Source of the DNA: Victivallales bacterium
GTDB taxonomy: Bacteria > Verrucomicrobiota > Lentisphaeria > Victivallales > Victivallaceae
DNA length: 9,039 bases
Direction: 5' to 3'
Assembly (NCBI GenBank): GCA_019038735.1
Contig: JAHOYW010000059.1
Span: forward strand, 1 to 9,039
Shown here piece after piece: positions 1-6,757 of the stretch. The notes below the pieces were generated by a model. It saw only the letters and a program-made list of their open reading frames with translations. It made no database searches and was not told the origin of the DNA. A program made the translations under genes and the position numbers. The number at the start of each line of letters is the position of its first letter. Position 1 is the stretch's first letter.

Positions 1-2120
1 TATTTATATAAATGTTTTTTAGAAAAATCACTTAATTTTTGTTTAACAATACTTCCATTCCCCATTTTGAAATATATAACACCATCCTTTATTCTTCTAA
101 TATGACCATATTTGTAGCGTGCGAACTCTATCCCTAAGCCGATTAACTTATCATTATTTGTAGTTAAATATCTGTTGACTTCCCGACCTTTCTGAAAGGC
201 TTTTTTCAAGTGTTGCGCATAAGATGACAAAGCTTTTGCCAAGTTGCGTTCTGTTGTAGTTAAATTTCTTACTCTTCCCGGCTCTCTTATCGCGTCCGCA
301 AACATCTTTTCGGCATCAGTATATTTCTTTAATTCGGCAAATGCAAAGAAATTATAAATGAGCATGTCTTTACGTTTAGCAATAGTTTTCTTATAATTTT
401 CAACACGTTTTTTTACTTCAATTTGTTTGAGCCTGTCTTCGTTTTGCTTGATTGCCAGTCTGCGTTCACGTTCTAAGGCTTCTTTTTCCAATCTGATTCT
501 GCGCAGCTCCGCAGCTTTTATCGCTTTTGCTTCTTGAATACGTAACATTCTAATTTTCTTTTTATAGGCTGCAATGTCAGTTAAATGCTTTTTACGCAAT
601 TGTGCACGAACAGGAATAACTCTCTTTGTCTCATCCAAAGGAACATAAATTTTTAAAAGACTCTCATGTTTTTTTCGTTCTTTACCTGCTAAGAGACGAG
701 GAAATTCTTTGAAAACTGCATCGCTCTTCGTCAAAAATTCCATTTTACTACATTTTTTAGTCTTGTAATCTGCCATTATCTGGTTGACTGCGTTTAAATA
801 TTCCTGACGGAAAGTTCTTTGAATAGGCATGGGCAAAGGAATCACAGGAGACTGAACAGCCACAATATCATCGCCTATCGGCAATATAAAAAACCACATC
901 AGTGCTGCTCCGGCAAGTACAATAAATGCAATCATCAAGCTGGAATATATTATTAATTTTTTTCTCGGTTTTTTTAATGTGGTGTCAGTTTCATCTAAAA
1001 AAATAAGTTTTGAATCTGTAGATGTGGTTGCCCCGGCATAAAGAGGCTTCAGGTTACCAGTTGTCGTGGTATTGAAGTTCATATCTATGGGTTGACTTTT
1101 ATCATCAACAGTAGCATCCTTAACGCGTGGCAGATTACCGCTTTTAGTAGAAAAAACTTTTGGAACAGGCTTGGTTGACGATAGTTTTCCGCGTCTAAAC
1201 AAGCGCAAATCTTCAACTAATTCTTCGGCATCCTGATAACGCTCACTAACATTTTTTTTCATCATTTTCATGATGATTTGCCCAATCGCCTCAGGTACTT
1301 CGGAATTTACTAATTGCGGTGCCACCAAAGTAGCTTCAAGATGTTTGCGCGCAATCTCGTTAGCGGTACGCCCCTCGAAGGGAAATCTTCCAGTAACAAA
1401 TTGATAGAAAGTCGCTCCCAAACTATAAATATCACTACGGACATCCATTGGTGCGCCAGTAAGATGTTCAGGGCTGATATATTGCGGAGTCCCCATAATT
1501 TCATCATCATCTTCATCATCAATATCGCCAGCCACCTTGGAAAGCCCGAGGTCAGCGAGTTTAGCGCGGTTATTTTTCGCGAGAATAATATTATCCGGCT
1601 TAATATCACGATGAATCAATTTCTGCTCTTTCCAAGCGCAATCAAGAGCTTCAGCGATTTGCTGAATAATAGTTACAGCTTTATCAATGGGAATAATTTT
1701 ATCACGCTTCAATACGTCCTTCATGGTATCGCCGTTAATATATTCCATCGCGTAATAGAAAATACCTTCATCTTCACCAACGGCATAGGCTTGGACTATA
1801 TGCGGATGGTTCAATTTTGCCGAGGAACGCGCTTCTTTAATAAAATTTACCACAAATTCAGCGTTATTGGCGTAAGAATCCTGCAATATTTTGAGAGCCG
1901 CTGGACGGTCCAGTGAAATTTGATGCGCCAGATACACGACTCCCATACCGCCGCGCCCAAGCTCTTCTAAAAGAGCAAAATCACCAATAACGGCACCTGT
2001 AGCCAGCCGGGCGTTAGGAACAGATACAATTTCGTCGCAATGACCACATTGTACATCCTCGCTCATCTGTTTATTCTTTGCCGAAACTACTCCTCGGCAA
2101 AAAGGACATTGAAAATGCAT
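1..2120 (-). CDS. Membrane Ser/Thr protein kinase with N-terminal zinc ribbon (3' end at or beyond window edge)
   Basis: Reading leftward from ATG 2118-2120 the frame is open to base 1 (705 codons). The last two bases are TA, so it may stop at the very next base or continue with Tyr. Residues 5-8 and 25-28 are CPFC and CGHC, a four-Cys zinc ribbon. A Hanks-type kinase domain follows, about 48-306: Gly loop GRGGMG (55-60), lysine K77 in AALK, helix-C E96, HRDIKPDN (170-177), DLG in place of DFG (190-192), GTPQYISPE (210-218) and DxYSLG (230-235). The catalytic residues are intact and it has the RD arrangement. A membrane segment lies near 388-412. Beyond it are a long charged coiled-coil-like stretch (about 500-590) and a small C-terminal beta-rich part (about 665-700). 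The expected arrangement is a cytoplasmic kinase with an outward C-terminal sensor or scaffold part; substrate and ligand are unknown. No Shine-Dalgarno is obvious before the start. Confidence 0.93.
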   Translation of the reverse strand, partial: MHFQCPFCRGVVSAKNKQMSEDVQCGHCDEIVSVPNARLATGAVIGDFALLEELGRGGMGVVYLAHQISLDRPAALKILQDSYANNAEFVVNFIKEARSSAKLNHPHIVQAYAVGEDEGIFYYAMEYINGDTMKDVLKRDKIIPIDKAVTIIQQIAEALDCAWKEQKLIHRDIKPDNIILAKNNRAKLADLGLSKVAGDIDDEDDDEIMGTPQYISPEHLTGAPMDVRSDIYSLGATFYQFVTGRFPFEGRTANEIARKHLEATLVAPQLVNSEVPEAIGQIIMKMMKKNVSERYQDAEELVEDLRLFRRGKLSSTKPVPKVFSTKSGNLPRVKDATVDDKSQPIDMNFNTTTTGNLKPLYAGATTSTDSKLIFLDETDTTLKKPRKKLIIYSSLMIAFIVLAGAALMWFFILPIGDDIVAVQSPVIPLPMPIQRTFRQEYLNAVNQIMADYKTKKCSKMEFLTKSDAVFKEFPRLLAGKERKKHESLLKIYVPLDETKRVIPVRAQLRKKHLTDIAAYKKKIRMLRIQEAKAIKAAELRRIRLEKEALERERRLAIKQNEDRLKQIEVKKRVENYKKTIAKRKDMLIYNFFAFAELKKYTDAEKMFADAIREPGRVRNLTTTERNLAKALSSYAQHLKKAFQKGREVNRYLTTNNDKLIGLGIEFARYKYGHIRRIKDGVIYFKMGNGSIVKQKLSDFSKKHLYK

Positions 2121-2164
2121 TTTTTATACTCAAAATAGTTTTAATTTAAATCACAAAAAAACAA

Positions 2165-2200
2165 TTGAACGTACTATACACCTAAAGGAAGTTTTTTAAA
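2165..2200 (-). promoter_or_regulatory. Weak candidate promoter for the kinase gene
   Basis: On the minus strand, about 55 bases before the kinase ATG, TATAGT resembles a -10 box, with a poor TTTAAA-like -35 about 16 bases upstream. The spacer between the secretin-domain gene and the kinase is AT-rich, so chance matches are likely. The call rests only on these hexamers and on the roughly 195-base gap, which makes an own promoter plausible. Confidence 0.25.
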
Positions 2201-2315
2201 CCCATCTTTCAAAGTTTTATCATAAGAAAATGACTAATGCGATTTTTTTATAATATTTCAAAAAAATCAAAAGGTATTTGCTTCTGAGAAATGATAATTT
2301 TGAGCTGAAAATAAA

Positions 2316-2411
2316 TCATCTCATGTAGCTGTTTGGCAAGGATGATCTGCGACCGCTGTTTCCGGGCTTCAGGACTGTTGCGGTGATATACATATCCATG
2401 GTTTCGCTCAT
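2316..2411 (-). CDS. Out-of-frame C-terminal tail of the secretin-domain protein (31 codons from an overlapping ATG)
   Basis: The ATG at 2411-2409 overlaps the TGA of the upstream frame (ATGA) and opens a 31-codon frame ending with TGA at 2316. It encodes MSETMDMYITATVLKPGN and a further short tail. In secretins, the strand after the conserved GG-V-I hairpin is usually a hydrophobic segment of the type LLIFITPxIV, and MYITATVLKP fits that place. I therefore read this as the true end of the secretin-domain protein, reached by a -1 frame change (programmed or mutational), or as a translationally coupled small peptide. A chance open frame cannot be excluded at this length. Confidence 0.45.
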   Translation of the reverse strand: MSETMDMYITATVLKPGNSGRRSSLPNSYMR

Positions 2412-3268
2412 GCCTTGCGTTTGAAAAAATCTGGTCCAAAAAGACTTCTATATGCTTGTCTTTTTTGATTGACAACACCCCCGATATAGACCCTGGCACC
2501 GTTTTTGACAATTACTTTCGTTATCAGGCTGGTAACTTTTAAGTTTTTCCGCCTGCCTTTGCCGACAAGTTGAGTGATTTCAGGATATACTTCTACTTCA
2601 ATCAAGTCATTGCCAAGATAACGAGGCAAAAGTTGTAAGGACACTCCGACATCAACCATTTTATTCCCCATATCCGGCGGATCTGCTATGATTGAATACG
2701 AATTTGCTCCTATCGTCGATTTCCGTCGAGGAATAACTTGACGCAGCCAAGAAGGATCAACGACAGTTTTGCCAACCCACAAAGATGCCGGAGAACCGCT
2801 TTTTGTAACAATAAACTGCAATGAATTTGAACTAATTTGCTTAGTGCGTGAGTTAATTATCAAGCGCGGCTTATTTGTTTTTTTGTTTTTGCTGTAAGTA
2901 ACTAGCTTTTTGCCATTTTTGTAAGTTGTGATCTTAATCGGCTGATTGTAACGATAAGTCAATCTGCCGGAATCACTTGTTTCCACACCGCGTTTATCAA
3001 GATCAATACGGATATTGACTTCAGGAGTAGCGGTATTGTCAAGAAATTTTCTAATCCTGACAATAGTTTCCGCTTTAGCGTAAACCAGAATCAAATTGCG
3101 TTTCTTTTCATGCACCAGCTTCGCGTCTTTGCCAAGCCACGGACGGCAAACCCGATCAACTATCTCATAGTCAACATTTCTGAGCGGAATTAATTTGTAT
3201 GTTTTTTCGTCCTGAGCTTCAAGCAGCAAACAAAACAGCAAACAGAACAACAATAAAATGTTTTTCAT
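2408..3268 (-). CDS. Short secretin-domain (type II/III secretion GspD-like) protein
   Basis: The product is 286 residues from the ATG at 3268, chosen over an in-frame TTG at 3283 because GGGAG (3277-3281) sits 8 bases before the ATG. A signal peptide covers residues 1-18 (MKNILL, hydrophobic core, then EAQ). Residues about 24-85 form a secretin N-type domain, with the typical RNLILVYAKAETIVRIRKFL. Residues about 145-265 look like the core secretin beta domain: SLQLLPRYLGNDLIEVEVYP, then TSLITKVIVKNGARVYIGGV. Full GspD proteins exceed 600 residues, so this is a compact version that lacks extra N domains and the usual LLGDIPLLGxLF segment. The frame ends soon after the conserved GGV hairpin, and the expected last strand is found in the -1 frame. 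The likely location is periplasm or outer membrane. No other secretion genes are adjacent, so the transported substrate cannot be guessed. Confidence 0.75.
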   Translation of the reverse strand: MKNILLLFCLLFCLLLEAQDEKTYKLIPLRNVDYEIVDRVCRPWLGKDAKLVHEKKRNLILVYAKAETIVRIRKFLDNTATPEVNIRIDLDKRGVETSDSGRLTYRYNQPIKITTYKNGKKLVTYSKNKKTNKPRLIINSRTKQISSNSLQFIVTKSGSPASLWVGKTVVDPSWLRQVIPRRKSTIGANSYSIIADPPDMGNKMVDVGVSLQLLPRYLGNDLIEVEVYPEITQLVGKGRRKNLKVTSLITKVIVKNGARVYIGGVVNQKRQAYRSLFGPDFFKRKA

Positions 3269-3276
3269 ATCCAAAT

Positions 3277-3281
3277 CTCCC
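3277..3281 (-). promoter_or_regulatory. Ribosome binding site fixing the secretin-domain gene start
   Basis: On the minus strand GGGAG lies 8 bases upstream of ATG 3268-3266. It excludes the alternative TTG start five codons upstream, which has no such motif and would place charged residues before the signal peptide. Confidence 0.7.
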
Positions 3282-3320
3282 AAAATATGTCTTTTAGAAA
3301 AGATAATGTTTCAAGCCGCA

Positions 3321-3335
3321 AGCCGACGTTCGGCT
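3321..3335. repeat. Small GC-rich hairpin at the end of the acetyltransferase gene
   Basis: AGCCGA and TCGGCT form a perfect 6-bp inverted repeat with a 3-base loop that overlaps the stop codon of the acetyltransferase. On the minus-strand transcript no U-run follows, so it is not a standard intrinsic terminator. It could stabilise the 3' end or weaken read-through into the secretin-domain gene 65 bases on. Confidence 0.4.
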
Positions 3336-3945
3336 AAAGATTTTTTGTCATTCTGAATAGTTTTAATCCCGGTATAATTATGTGCTTCGGCCATTGAGAT
3401 TCAATAGTCATCTCTCTGCGTTCGTAGAGTCTTCGCGCGCCCTCGTTACTGGCTAAAACGTCAAGAGAAAGTCGTTTTGCTTCGCTGGCGCGCCCCTGGT
3501 CTTCAATAAAATCCATCAAGACTGAACCGACGCCTTTACCACGAAATTCTTTGTCGATAGCAATAGCTTGAAGATAAAAATCGCCATCAGCGTGCTTGTC
3601 GAGAGCTCGCAAAACCGGAGCACAAAAAAGCGACATCATCATCATTCGAAAAGACCAGCCTCCCGCAGCCTGCTTTAGCGGCTGGTCTGAAAAACCGTGA
3701 TGTTGTTCAGCACTGTAAACTGAAGCCATCCCAGCTATAACTTTGTCATATTCGGCAAAAACAACGTTTTCAAATGAATAGCTGTTTCCGGGTTGCATAA
3801 ATGTCTTGGCAATAATTTCCAGAGCCCGGCGACCGAGCATGAAACTGAAAAATCCCTCAGCAGCTTCGTCAAGGTAGCGGGCAAATACCAGACCTTCATC
3901 AAAGCTTGGTTCGGCAACTCGAATGCTTATTGTATGTTTATCCAT
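3334..3945 (-). CDS. GNAT-family N-acetyltransferase
   Basis: This is a 203-residue protein from ATG 3945 (MDKHTISIRVAE). It is predicted to transfer an acetyl group from acetyl-CoA to an amine; the acceptor is unknown. The acetyl-CoA motif A is clear: the strand FYLQAIAID, followed by R135-G-K-G-V-G140, the pyrophosphate-binding Q/RxxGxG/A loop, and helix LMDFIEDQGR. Motif B residues follow: LDVLASNEGARRLYER (161-176), with the usual Asn, Ala and Tyr. The N-terminal half holds an unusual MMMM run (101-104) in a hydrophobic segment. An in-frame TTG start at 3969 is possible but less likely, because a promoter-like pair (3953-3980) places the 5' end near ATG 3945. It lies 65 bp before the secretin-domain gene and 231 bp after mutL, so co-transcription with either is uncertain. 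Confidence 0.85.
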   Translation of the reverse strand: MDKHTISIRVAEPSFDEGLVFARYLDEAAEGFFSFMLGRRALEIIAKTFMQPGNSYSFENVVFAEYDKVIAGMASVYSAEQHHGFSDQPLKQAAGGWSFRMMMMSLFCAPVLRALDKHADGDFYLQAIAIDKEFRGKGVGSVLMDFIEDQGRASEAKRLSLDVLASNEGARRLYERREMTIESQWPKHIIIPGLKLFRMTKNL

Positions 3946-3952
3946 AATTTTT

Positions 3953-3980
3953 AATATAACCAGCTTCAATCATTTTTCAA
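3953..3980 (-). promoter_or_regulatory. Candidate promoter giving a leaderless acetyltransferase mRNA
   Basis: On the minus strand TTGAAA (3975-3980), a 16-base spacer and TATATT (3953-3958) make a good sigma-70-like pair. Only 7 bases separate the -10 box from ATG 3945, so transcription would begin at or very near the start codon. No Shine-Dalgarno is visible before this ATG, which agrees with leaderless initiation. It is an inference from hexamers only. Confidence 0.4.
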
Positions 3981-4006
3981 ATAAAACGGGGTGCGGGTTA
4001 AAAGAA

Positions 4007-4068
4007 CTCGAACGCTCAATGCTTACGAAAATACGCTATGCTCATTTTCGTAAACCTCGCTATTCGAG
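4007..4068. repeat. Nested inverted repeat (10-bp core plus 6-bp outer arms)
   Basis: TTACGAAAAT (4023-4032) and ATTTTCGTAA (4044-4053) are a perfect 10-bp inverted repeat with an 11-base loop. Outer arms CTCGAA (4007-4012) and TTCGAG (4063-4068) pair at nearly equal distances of 10 and 9 bases. The whole could fold into a long interrupted hairpin in RNA or a cruciform. It is part of a palindrome-rich segment between mutL and the acetyltransferase. Confidence 0.7.
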
Positions 4069-4087
4069 AGAGGTGTGTTTAATTTGC

Positions 4088-4102
4088 GCGGCAAAATGCC
4101 GC
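4088..4102. repeat. Perfect GC-rich hairpin in the mutL downstream spacer
   Basis: GCGGCA (4088-4093) and TGCCGC (4097-4102) are exact reverse complements around a 3-base AAA loop. It is stable as RNA on either strand. Neither side has a U-run, so it does not look like a simple terminator. Confidence 0.65.
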
Positions 4103-4109
4103 TTACATT

Positions 4110-4130
4110 TCGTCCGTTGGAGACGGACGA
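4110..4130. repeat. 8-bp perfect hairpin in the mutL downstream spacer
   Basis: TCGTCCGT (4110-4117) and ACGGACGA (4123-4130) pair perfectly around a 5-base loop. It sits immediately beside the next inverted repeat (4131-4150), with no base between them, which suggests a designed array of stems rather than isolated chance pairing. Confidence 0.65.
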
Positions 4131-4150
4131 CCAGTGTTTCCCGCCACTGG
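4131..4150. repeat. 6-bp hairpin adjoining the 8-bp hairpin
   Basis: CCAGTG (4131-4136) and CACTGG (4145-4150) pair around an 8-base loop, directly abutting the previous stem. A further small stem, CTGC (4159-4162) with GCAG (4169-4172), leads to the mutL stop codon, so nearly all of the spacer is palindromic. Confidence 0.55.
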
Positions 4151-4176
4151 AGGACGGGCTGCGGTCAAGCAGTTTT

Positions 4177-5985
4177 TTATTTTCTTCCGAAGCGTTTTTC
4201 CAGTTCTCTGGTGGATATATTGATAATCGTCGGGCGACCGTGCGGACATGAAAATGGCAGTTCACACTGCGCCATTTGCTGAAATAAAGAGCGGGCTTCG
4301 TGGAGAGTTAATTCATCATGAGCTTTGACCGCCGCCTTGCACGAAGCCGTCGCCAGAGCCTTTATATTTAATTTATTGGAAGCTTTTCCCTCATCCAGCA
4401 AATCGGATAACATATCACGCAAAAGTCCGCCGGCATTTTCCTGTTTCAAGGAAGCTGGAATAGCATTGAGCATCACAGTGTTGCTGCTCATTGATTCTAT
4501 CTCAAAACCCAGCTTTAAAAAACTTTCTGAGTTTTTACTGACATAGCTTGCCTCAGCTCGTGAAAGTTCGAGTGCTATCGGCAGTAATAATTGTTGAGAC
4601 GCAACACCTTGACGAGCAGCATTGATCAAACGCTCGAACATCACTCTTTCGTGCGCCGCGTGCTGGTCGATGATAATTAAACCATCCGCACTGATAGCTA
4701 AAATATAGGTTTCATCAATAAATCCCACAATTCGTACAAGTCCACTTCCAGGCAAACTCAAAGTATCACTGTCATTCGTCGGAACACTGGAAACTACTAT
4801 TTCAGCCCTTTCCTGAAATATTACTTCTTCTCGAACAGGAACAAAATCACTGCCCTGCCCTACTGGAATTTCTTCGCTGCTTTCTGGTTCAAACTGTAAA
4901 TCCACTTGTTCGGCAGTCGGGGTCGTATAATTAATTTGTGCTCCACGTAAAAGCGATTTGAGCGGAATTCTGCTATCCAAACTTATTGATGGAGCCGGAG
5001 ATTGCCGCAAAGCTATGCGAATTGCTTCACTAATCACGCCGGACACTTTATATTCCTGTTTCAGCCTGACTTCACGCTTGGCGGGATGCACGTTAATATC
5101 AATGTTCTGCGGGTCAAGACGGATAAATAAAATACAGGGGGGGAAACGCCCTTTTTCAAGCAAACCGCCAAAGCCGTCACGAATCCCGCGATAGGCAGCC
5201 GGAGCTTCTACCGGACGACCATTGAAAAAAGTACGTTGTTCACGGCGCGAACTTCTGGTCAAGCCATGCCTGGCGACAAAACCTGTTATTGAAATTCCTT
5301 CATCCGAATAGTTGACCTGCAGCATATGGTCCGCGTAATTTTTACCAAAAAATGTCTTTATGCGCGGCATCAAATTATCGTGAGATGGTGATAAAAAAAC
5401 TTTTCGGGCATCCATAATCAATTCAAAAGAAATATTCGGATAAGGCAAACTTAACATATATAAAATTTCTTGAATATGCCGTTCTTCAGTAGCATCGGCA
5501 CGCAGAAATTTTTTACGGGCAGGAACATTAAAAAATAGATCTCTTATCTCAATTCTGGTCCCAGGCGCGCATCCTGCCGGTTCAGCACTGAGCATTTTAC
5601 CCCCCCGGACACTTACTTCAAAACCTTCCATTGAATCATGCAGTCTGGTTCTTAATAAAAAACGTGATATTGATGCCATACTCGGAACAGCCTCCCCACG
5701 AAAGCCTAAAGTCATAATATTGTCAATATCGTCAGCACATTTAATTTTACTGGTAGCATGTGGTTCCAGACACATCAAAGCATCATCCTGATCCATACCG
5801 GAGCCATTATCGCTAAGCGCTATTAATTTCCGTCCGGCTTTTTCAATTTCAACAACAATCGAAGTCGCGCCTGAATCAATAGAATTTTCAACGAGTTCTT
5901 TGACTACGGAAGCCGGGCGCTCAATAACTTCTCCTGCGGCAATACGATTGCTGATATTTTCGGATAATACTCGTATTTTACTCAT
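4177..5985 (-). CDS. mutL: DNA mismatch repair protein MutL (endonuclease-type)
   Basis: The 602-residue product has a normal length for MutL, which links mismatch recognition by MutS to strand removal. The N-terminal GHKL ATPase is complete: E30 and N34 in KELVENSIDSGAT, DNGSGM (59-64) and GFRGEA (94-99). The transducer domain carries FFNGRPV and DINVHPAKREVR. The C-terminal dimerisation domain holds the metal-dependent nicking endonuclease motif DQHAAHERVMFE (about 440-451, matching DQHA-x2-E-x4-E). It is followed by SCKAAVKA (about 548), CPHGRP (about 580) and the final FGRK. In known bacteria this set marks MutL that nicks DNA itself, as expected where MutH is absent. The start ATG overlaps the 3' end of the TPR gene by 8 bp, with GGAAG upstream inside that gene, so translation is probably coupled. 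mutS is not in the window. Confidence 0.98.
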   Translation of the reverse strand: MSKIRVLSENISNRIAAGEVIERPASVVKELVENSIDSGATSIVVEIEKAGRKLIALSDNGSGMDQDDALMCLEPHATSKIKCADDIDNIMTLGFRGEAVPSMASISRFLLRTRLHDSMEGFEVSVRGGKMLSAEPAGCAPGTRIEIRDLFFNVPARKKFLRADATEERHIQEILYMLSLPYPNISFELIMDARKVFLSPSHDNLMPRIKTFFGKNYADHMLQVNYSDEGISITGFVARHGLTRSSRREQRTFFNGRPVEAPAAYRGIRDGFGGLLEKGRFPPCILFIRLDPQNIDINVHPAKREVRLKQEYKVSGVISEAIRIALRQSPAPSISLDSRIPLKSLLRGAQINYTTPTAEQVDLQFEPESSEEIPVGQGSDFVPVREEVIFQERAEIVVSSVPTNDSDTLSLPGSGLVRIVGFIDETYILAISADGLIIIDQHAAHERVMFERLINAARQGVASQQLLLPIALELSRAEASYVSKNSESFLKLGFEIESMSSNTVMLNAIPASLKQENAGGLLRDMLSDLLDEGKASNKLNIKALATASCKAAVKAHDELTLHEARSLFQQMAQCELPFSCPHGRPTIINISTRELEKRFGRK

Positions 5986-6724
5986 TTACCGCTTCCATTT
6001 TTTTGCTTAGTGCTGGTCCTTTACCGGCTTTTTTCAATATCTCTATAAATACTTTTTCTTCTCTAATATTATCAAGAGCCGGATGATTAGCGACACTAAT
6101 TACTTTTGTCCCCATCAATTTGAACGCTTTTTGGAATGAAGCGAGTGATTCCTTCTTTTTCCCCTGTTGCGAATACGCGACTGATAGATTTAGAGCAATC
6201 AATCCTGATTCAGGATCAAGCTCCTGGGCGACAAGCAAGCACTTAGTTGCTTGATAATATTTTTTTTGTTTCAACAGGACTTGACCAAGATTATTGTAGG
6301 CACTTGCGGATTTTTTATTGGCTGCAATTTGTCGCCGAAAAATTATTTCGGCTTGTTCATATTCATTCTGTAAATAGTAAATTTTACCGAGTAATGAGAG
6401 TGCTTCATTATTTTTGGCTTGAAATACAAGGACTGTTTTAACTTTACTTTCAGCCTCAGAAAGTTTCCCCTCATCAAATTTAGAATAAGCCTGAATCAAT
6501 AAGTTTAAGATTTTTTTCTCATCCATTATATGCTGTCTAATCTTAGGTAATTCTGCTTCTTTTACAGTTTCAATATTACTCAAATAAATTGCGCGCGGCT
6601 TTTTAAATTTGGAGGATTCGCTAGCTAATGCTTGTCGTGTTTCGGGTTTAATTTTGACTATAATCGCGGTCAGCAAAACAATGCAAAACAGTATAATAAT
6701 TAAAGGTACTAATGATTTTCTCAT
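5978..6724 (-). CDS. Membrane-anchored tetratricopeptide repeat (TPR) protein
   Basis: The product is 248 residues from ATG 6724, with GAGAG 8 bases upstream. Residues 5-24 form a single hydrophobic segment with a basic start (MRKSL), an uncleaved anchor or signal. About four TPR units follow between residues 73 and 205, including AEIIFRRQIAANKKSASAYN, YNNLGQVLLKQKKYYQATKC and LNLSVAYSQQGKKKESLASF, each with the usual G/A/Y and Ala spacing. Such repeats bind protein partners; nothing shows which. The likely placement is facing the periplasm. It lies 33 bp after the ABC ATPase gene and overlaps mutL by 8 bp, so it sits inside an operon with both. A functional link to mismatch repair is not implied by the sequence. 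Confidence 0.85.
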   Translation of the reverse strand: MRKSLVPLIIILFCIVLLTAIIVKIKPETRQALASESSKFKKPRAIYLSNIETVKEAELPKIRQHIMDEKKILNLLIQAYSKFDEGKLSEAESKVKTVLVFQAKNNEALSLLGKIYYLQNEYEQAEIIFRRQIAANKKSASAYNNLGQVLLKQKKYYQATKCLLVAQELDPESGLIALNLSVAYSQQGKKKESLASFQKAFKLMGTKVISVANHPALDNIREEKVFIEILKKAGKGPALSKKMEAVNE

Positions 6725-6757
6725 AATAAAAACTCTCTTTTCAGTTATCAGTCTTTT

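Noticed and set aside
288..420. Possible TPR-like or other known domain in the kinase C-terminal region
   Set aside because: Fragments such as KKYTDAEKMFADA resemble a TPR helix, but no full repeat pair is visible, so no domain is claimed.
1314..1916. 200-codon open frame on the plus strand
   Set aside because: Antisense to the core kinase domain, whose catalytic motifs are intact. No family resemblance in the plus-strand product.
2241..2268. Inverted repeat GATTTTTTT / AAAAAAATC after the secretin-domain gene
   Set aside because: The stem is 9 bp but nearly all A-T with a 10-base AT loop. It would be weak as a terminator and is expected by chance in this AT-rich spacer.
2248..2511. Open frame of 87 codons on the minus strand overlapping the secretin-domain gene end
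   Set aside because: It is the +1 frame. Its product is not secretin-like and begins inside a well supported domain, while the -1 frame carries the fitting MYITATVLKP strand.
4159..4178. CTGC/GCAG hairpin followed by six T on the plus strand, terminator-like
   Set aside because: The stem is only 4 bp and there is no plus-strand gene to its left to terminate. On the minus strand it overlaps the mutL stop and lacks a U-run.
4023..4265. Open frame of 80 codons on the minus strand across the mutL end and the palindrome cluster
   Set aside because: It overlaps the conserved CPHGRP-FGRK end of mutL in another frame and then reads through hairpins. The composition looks like translated repeat, not protein.
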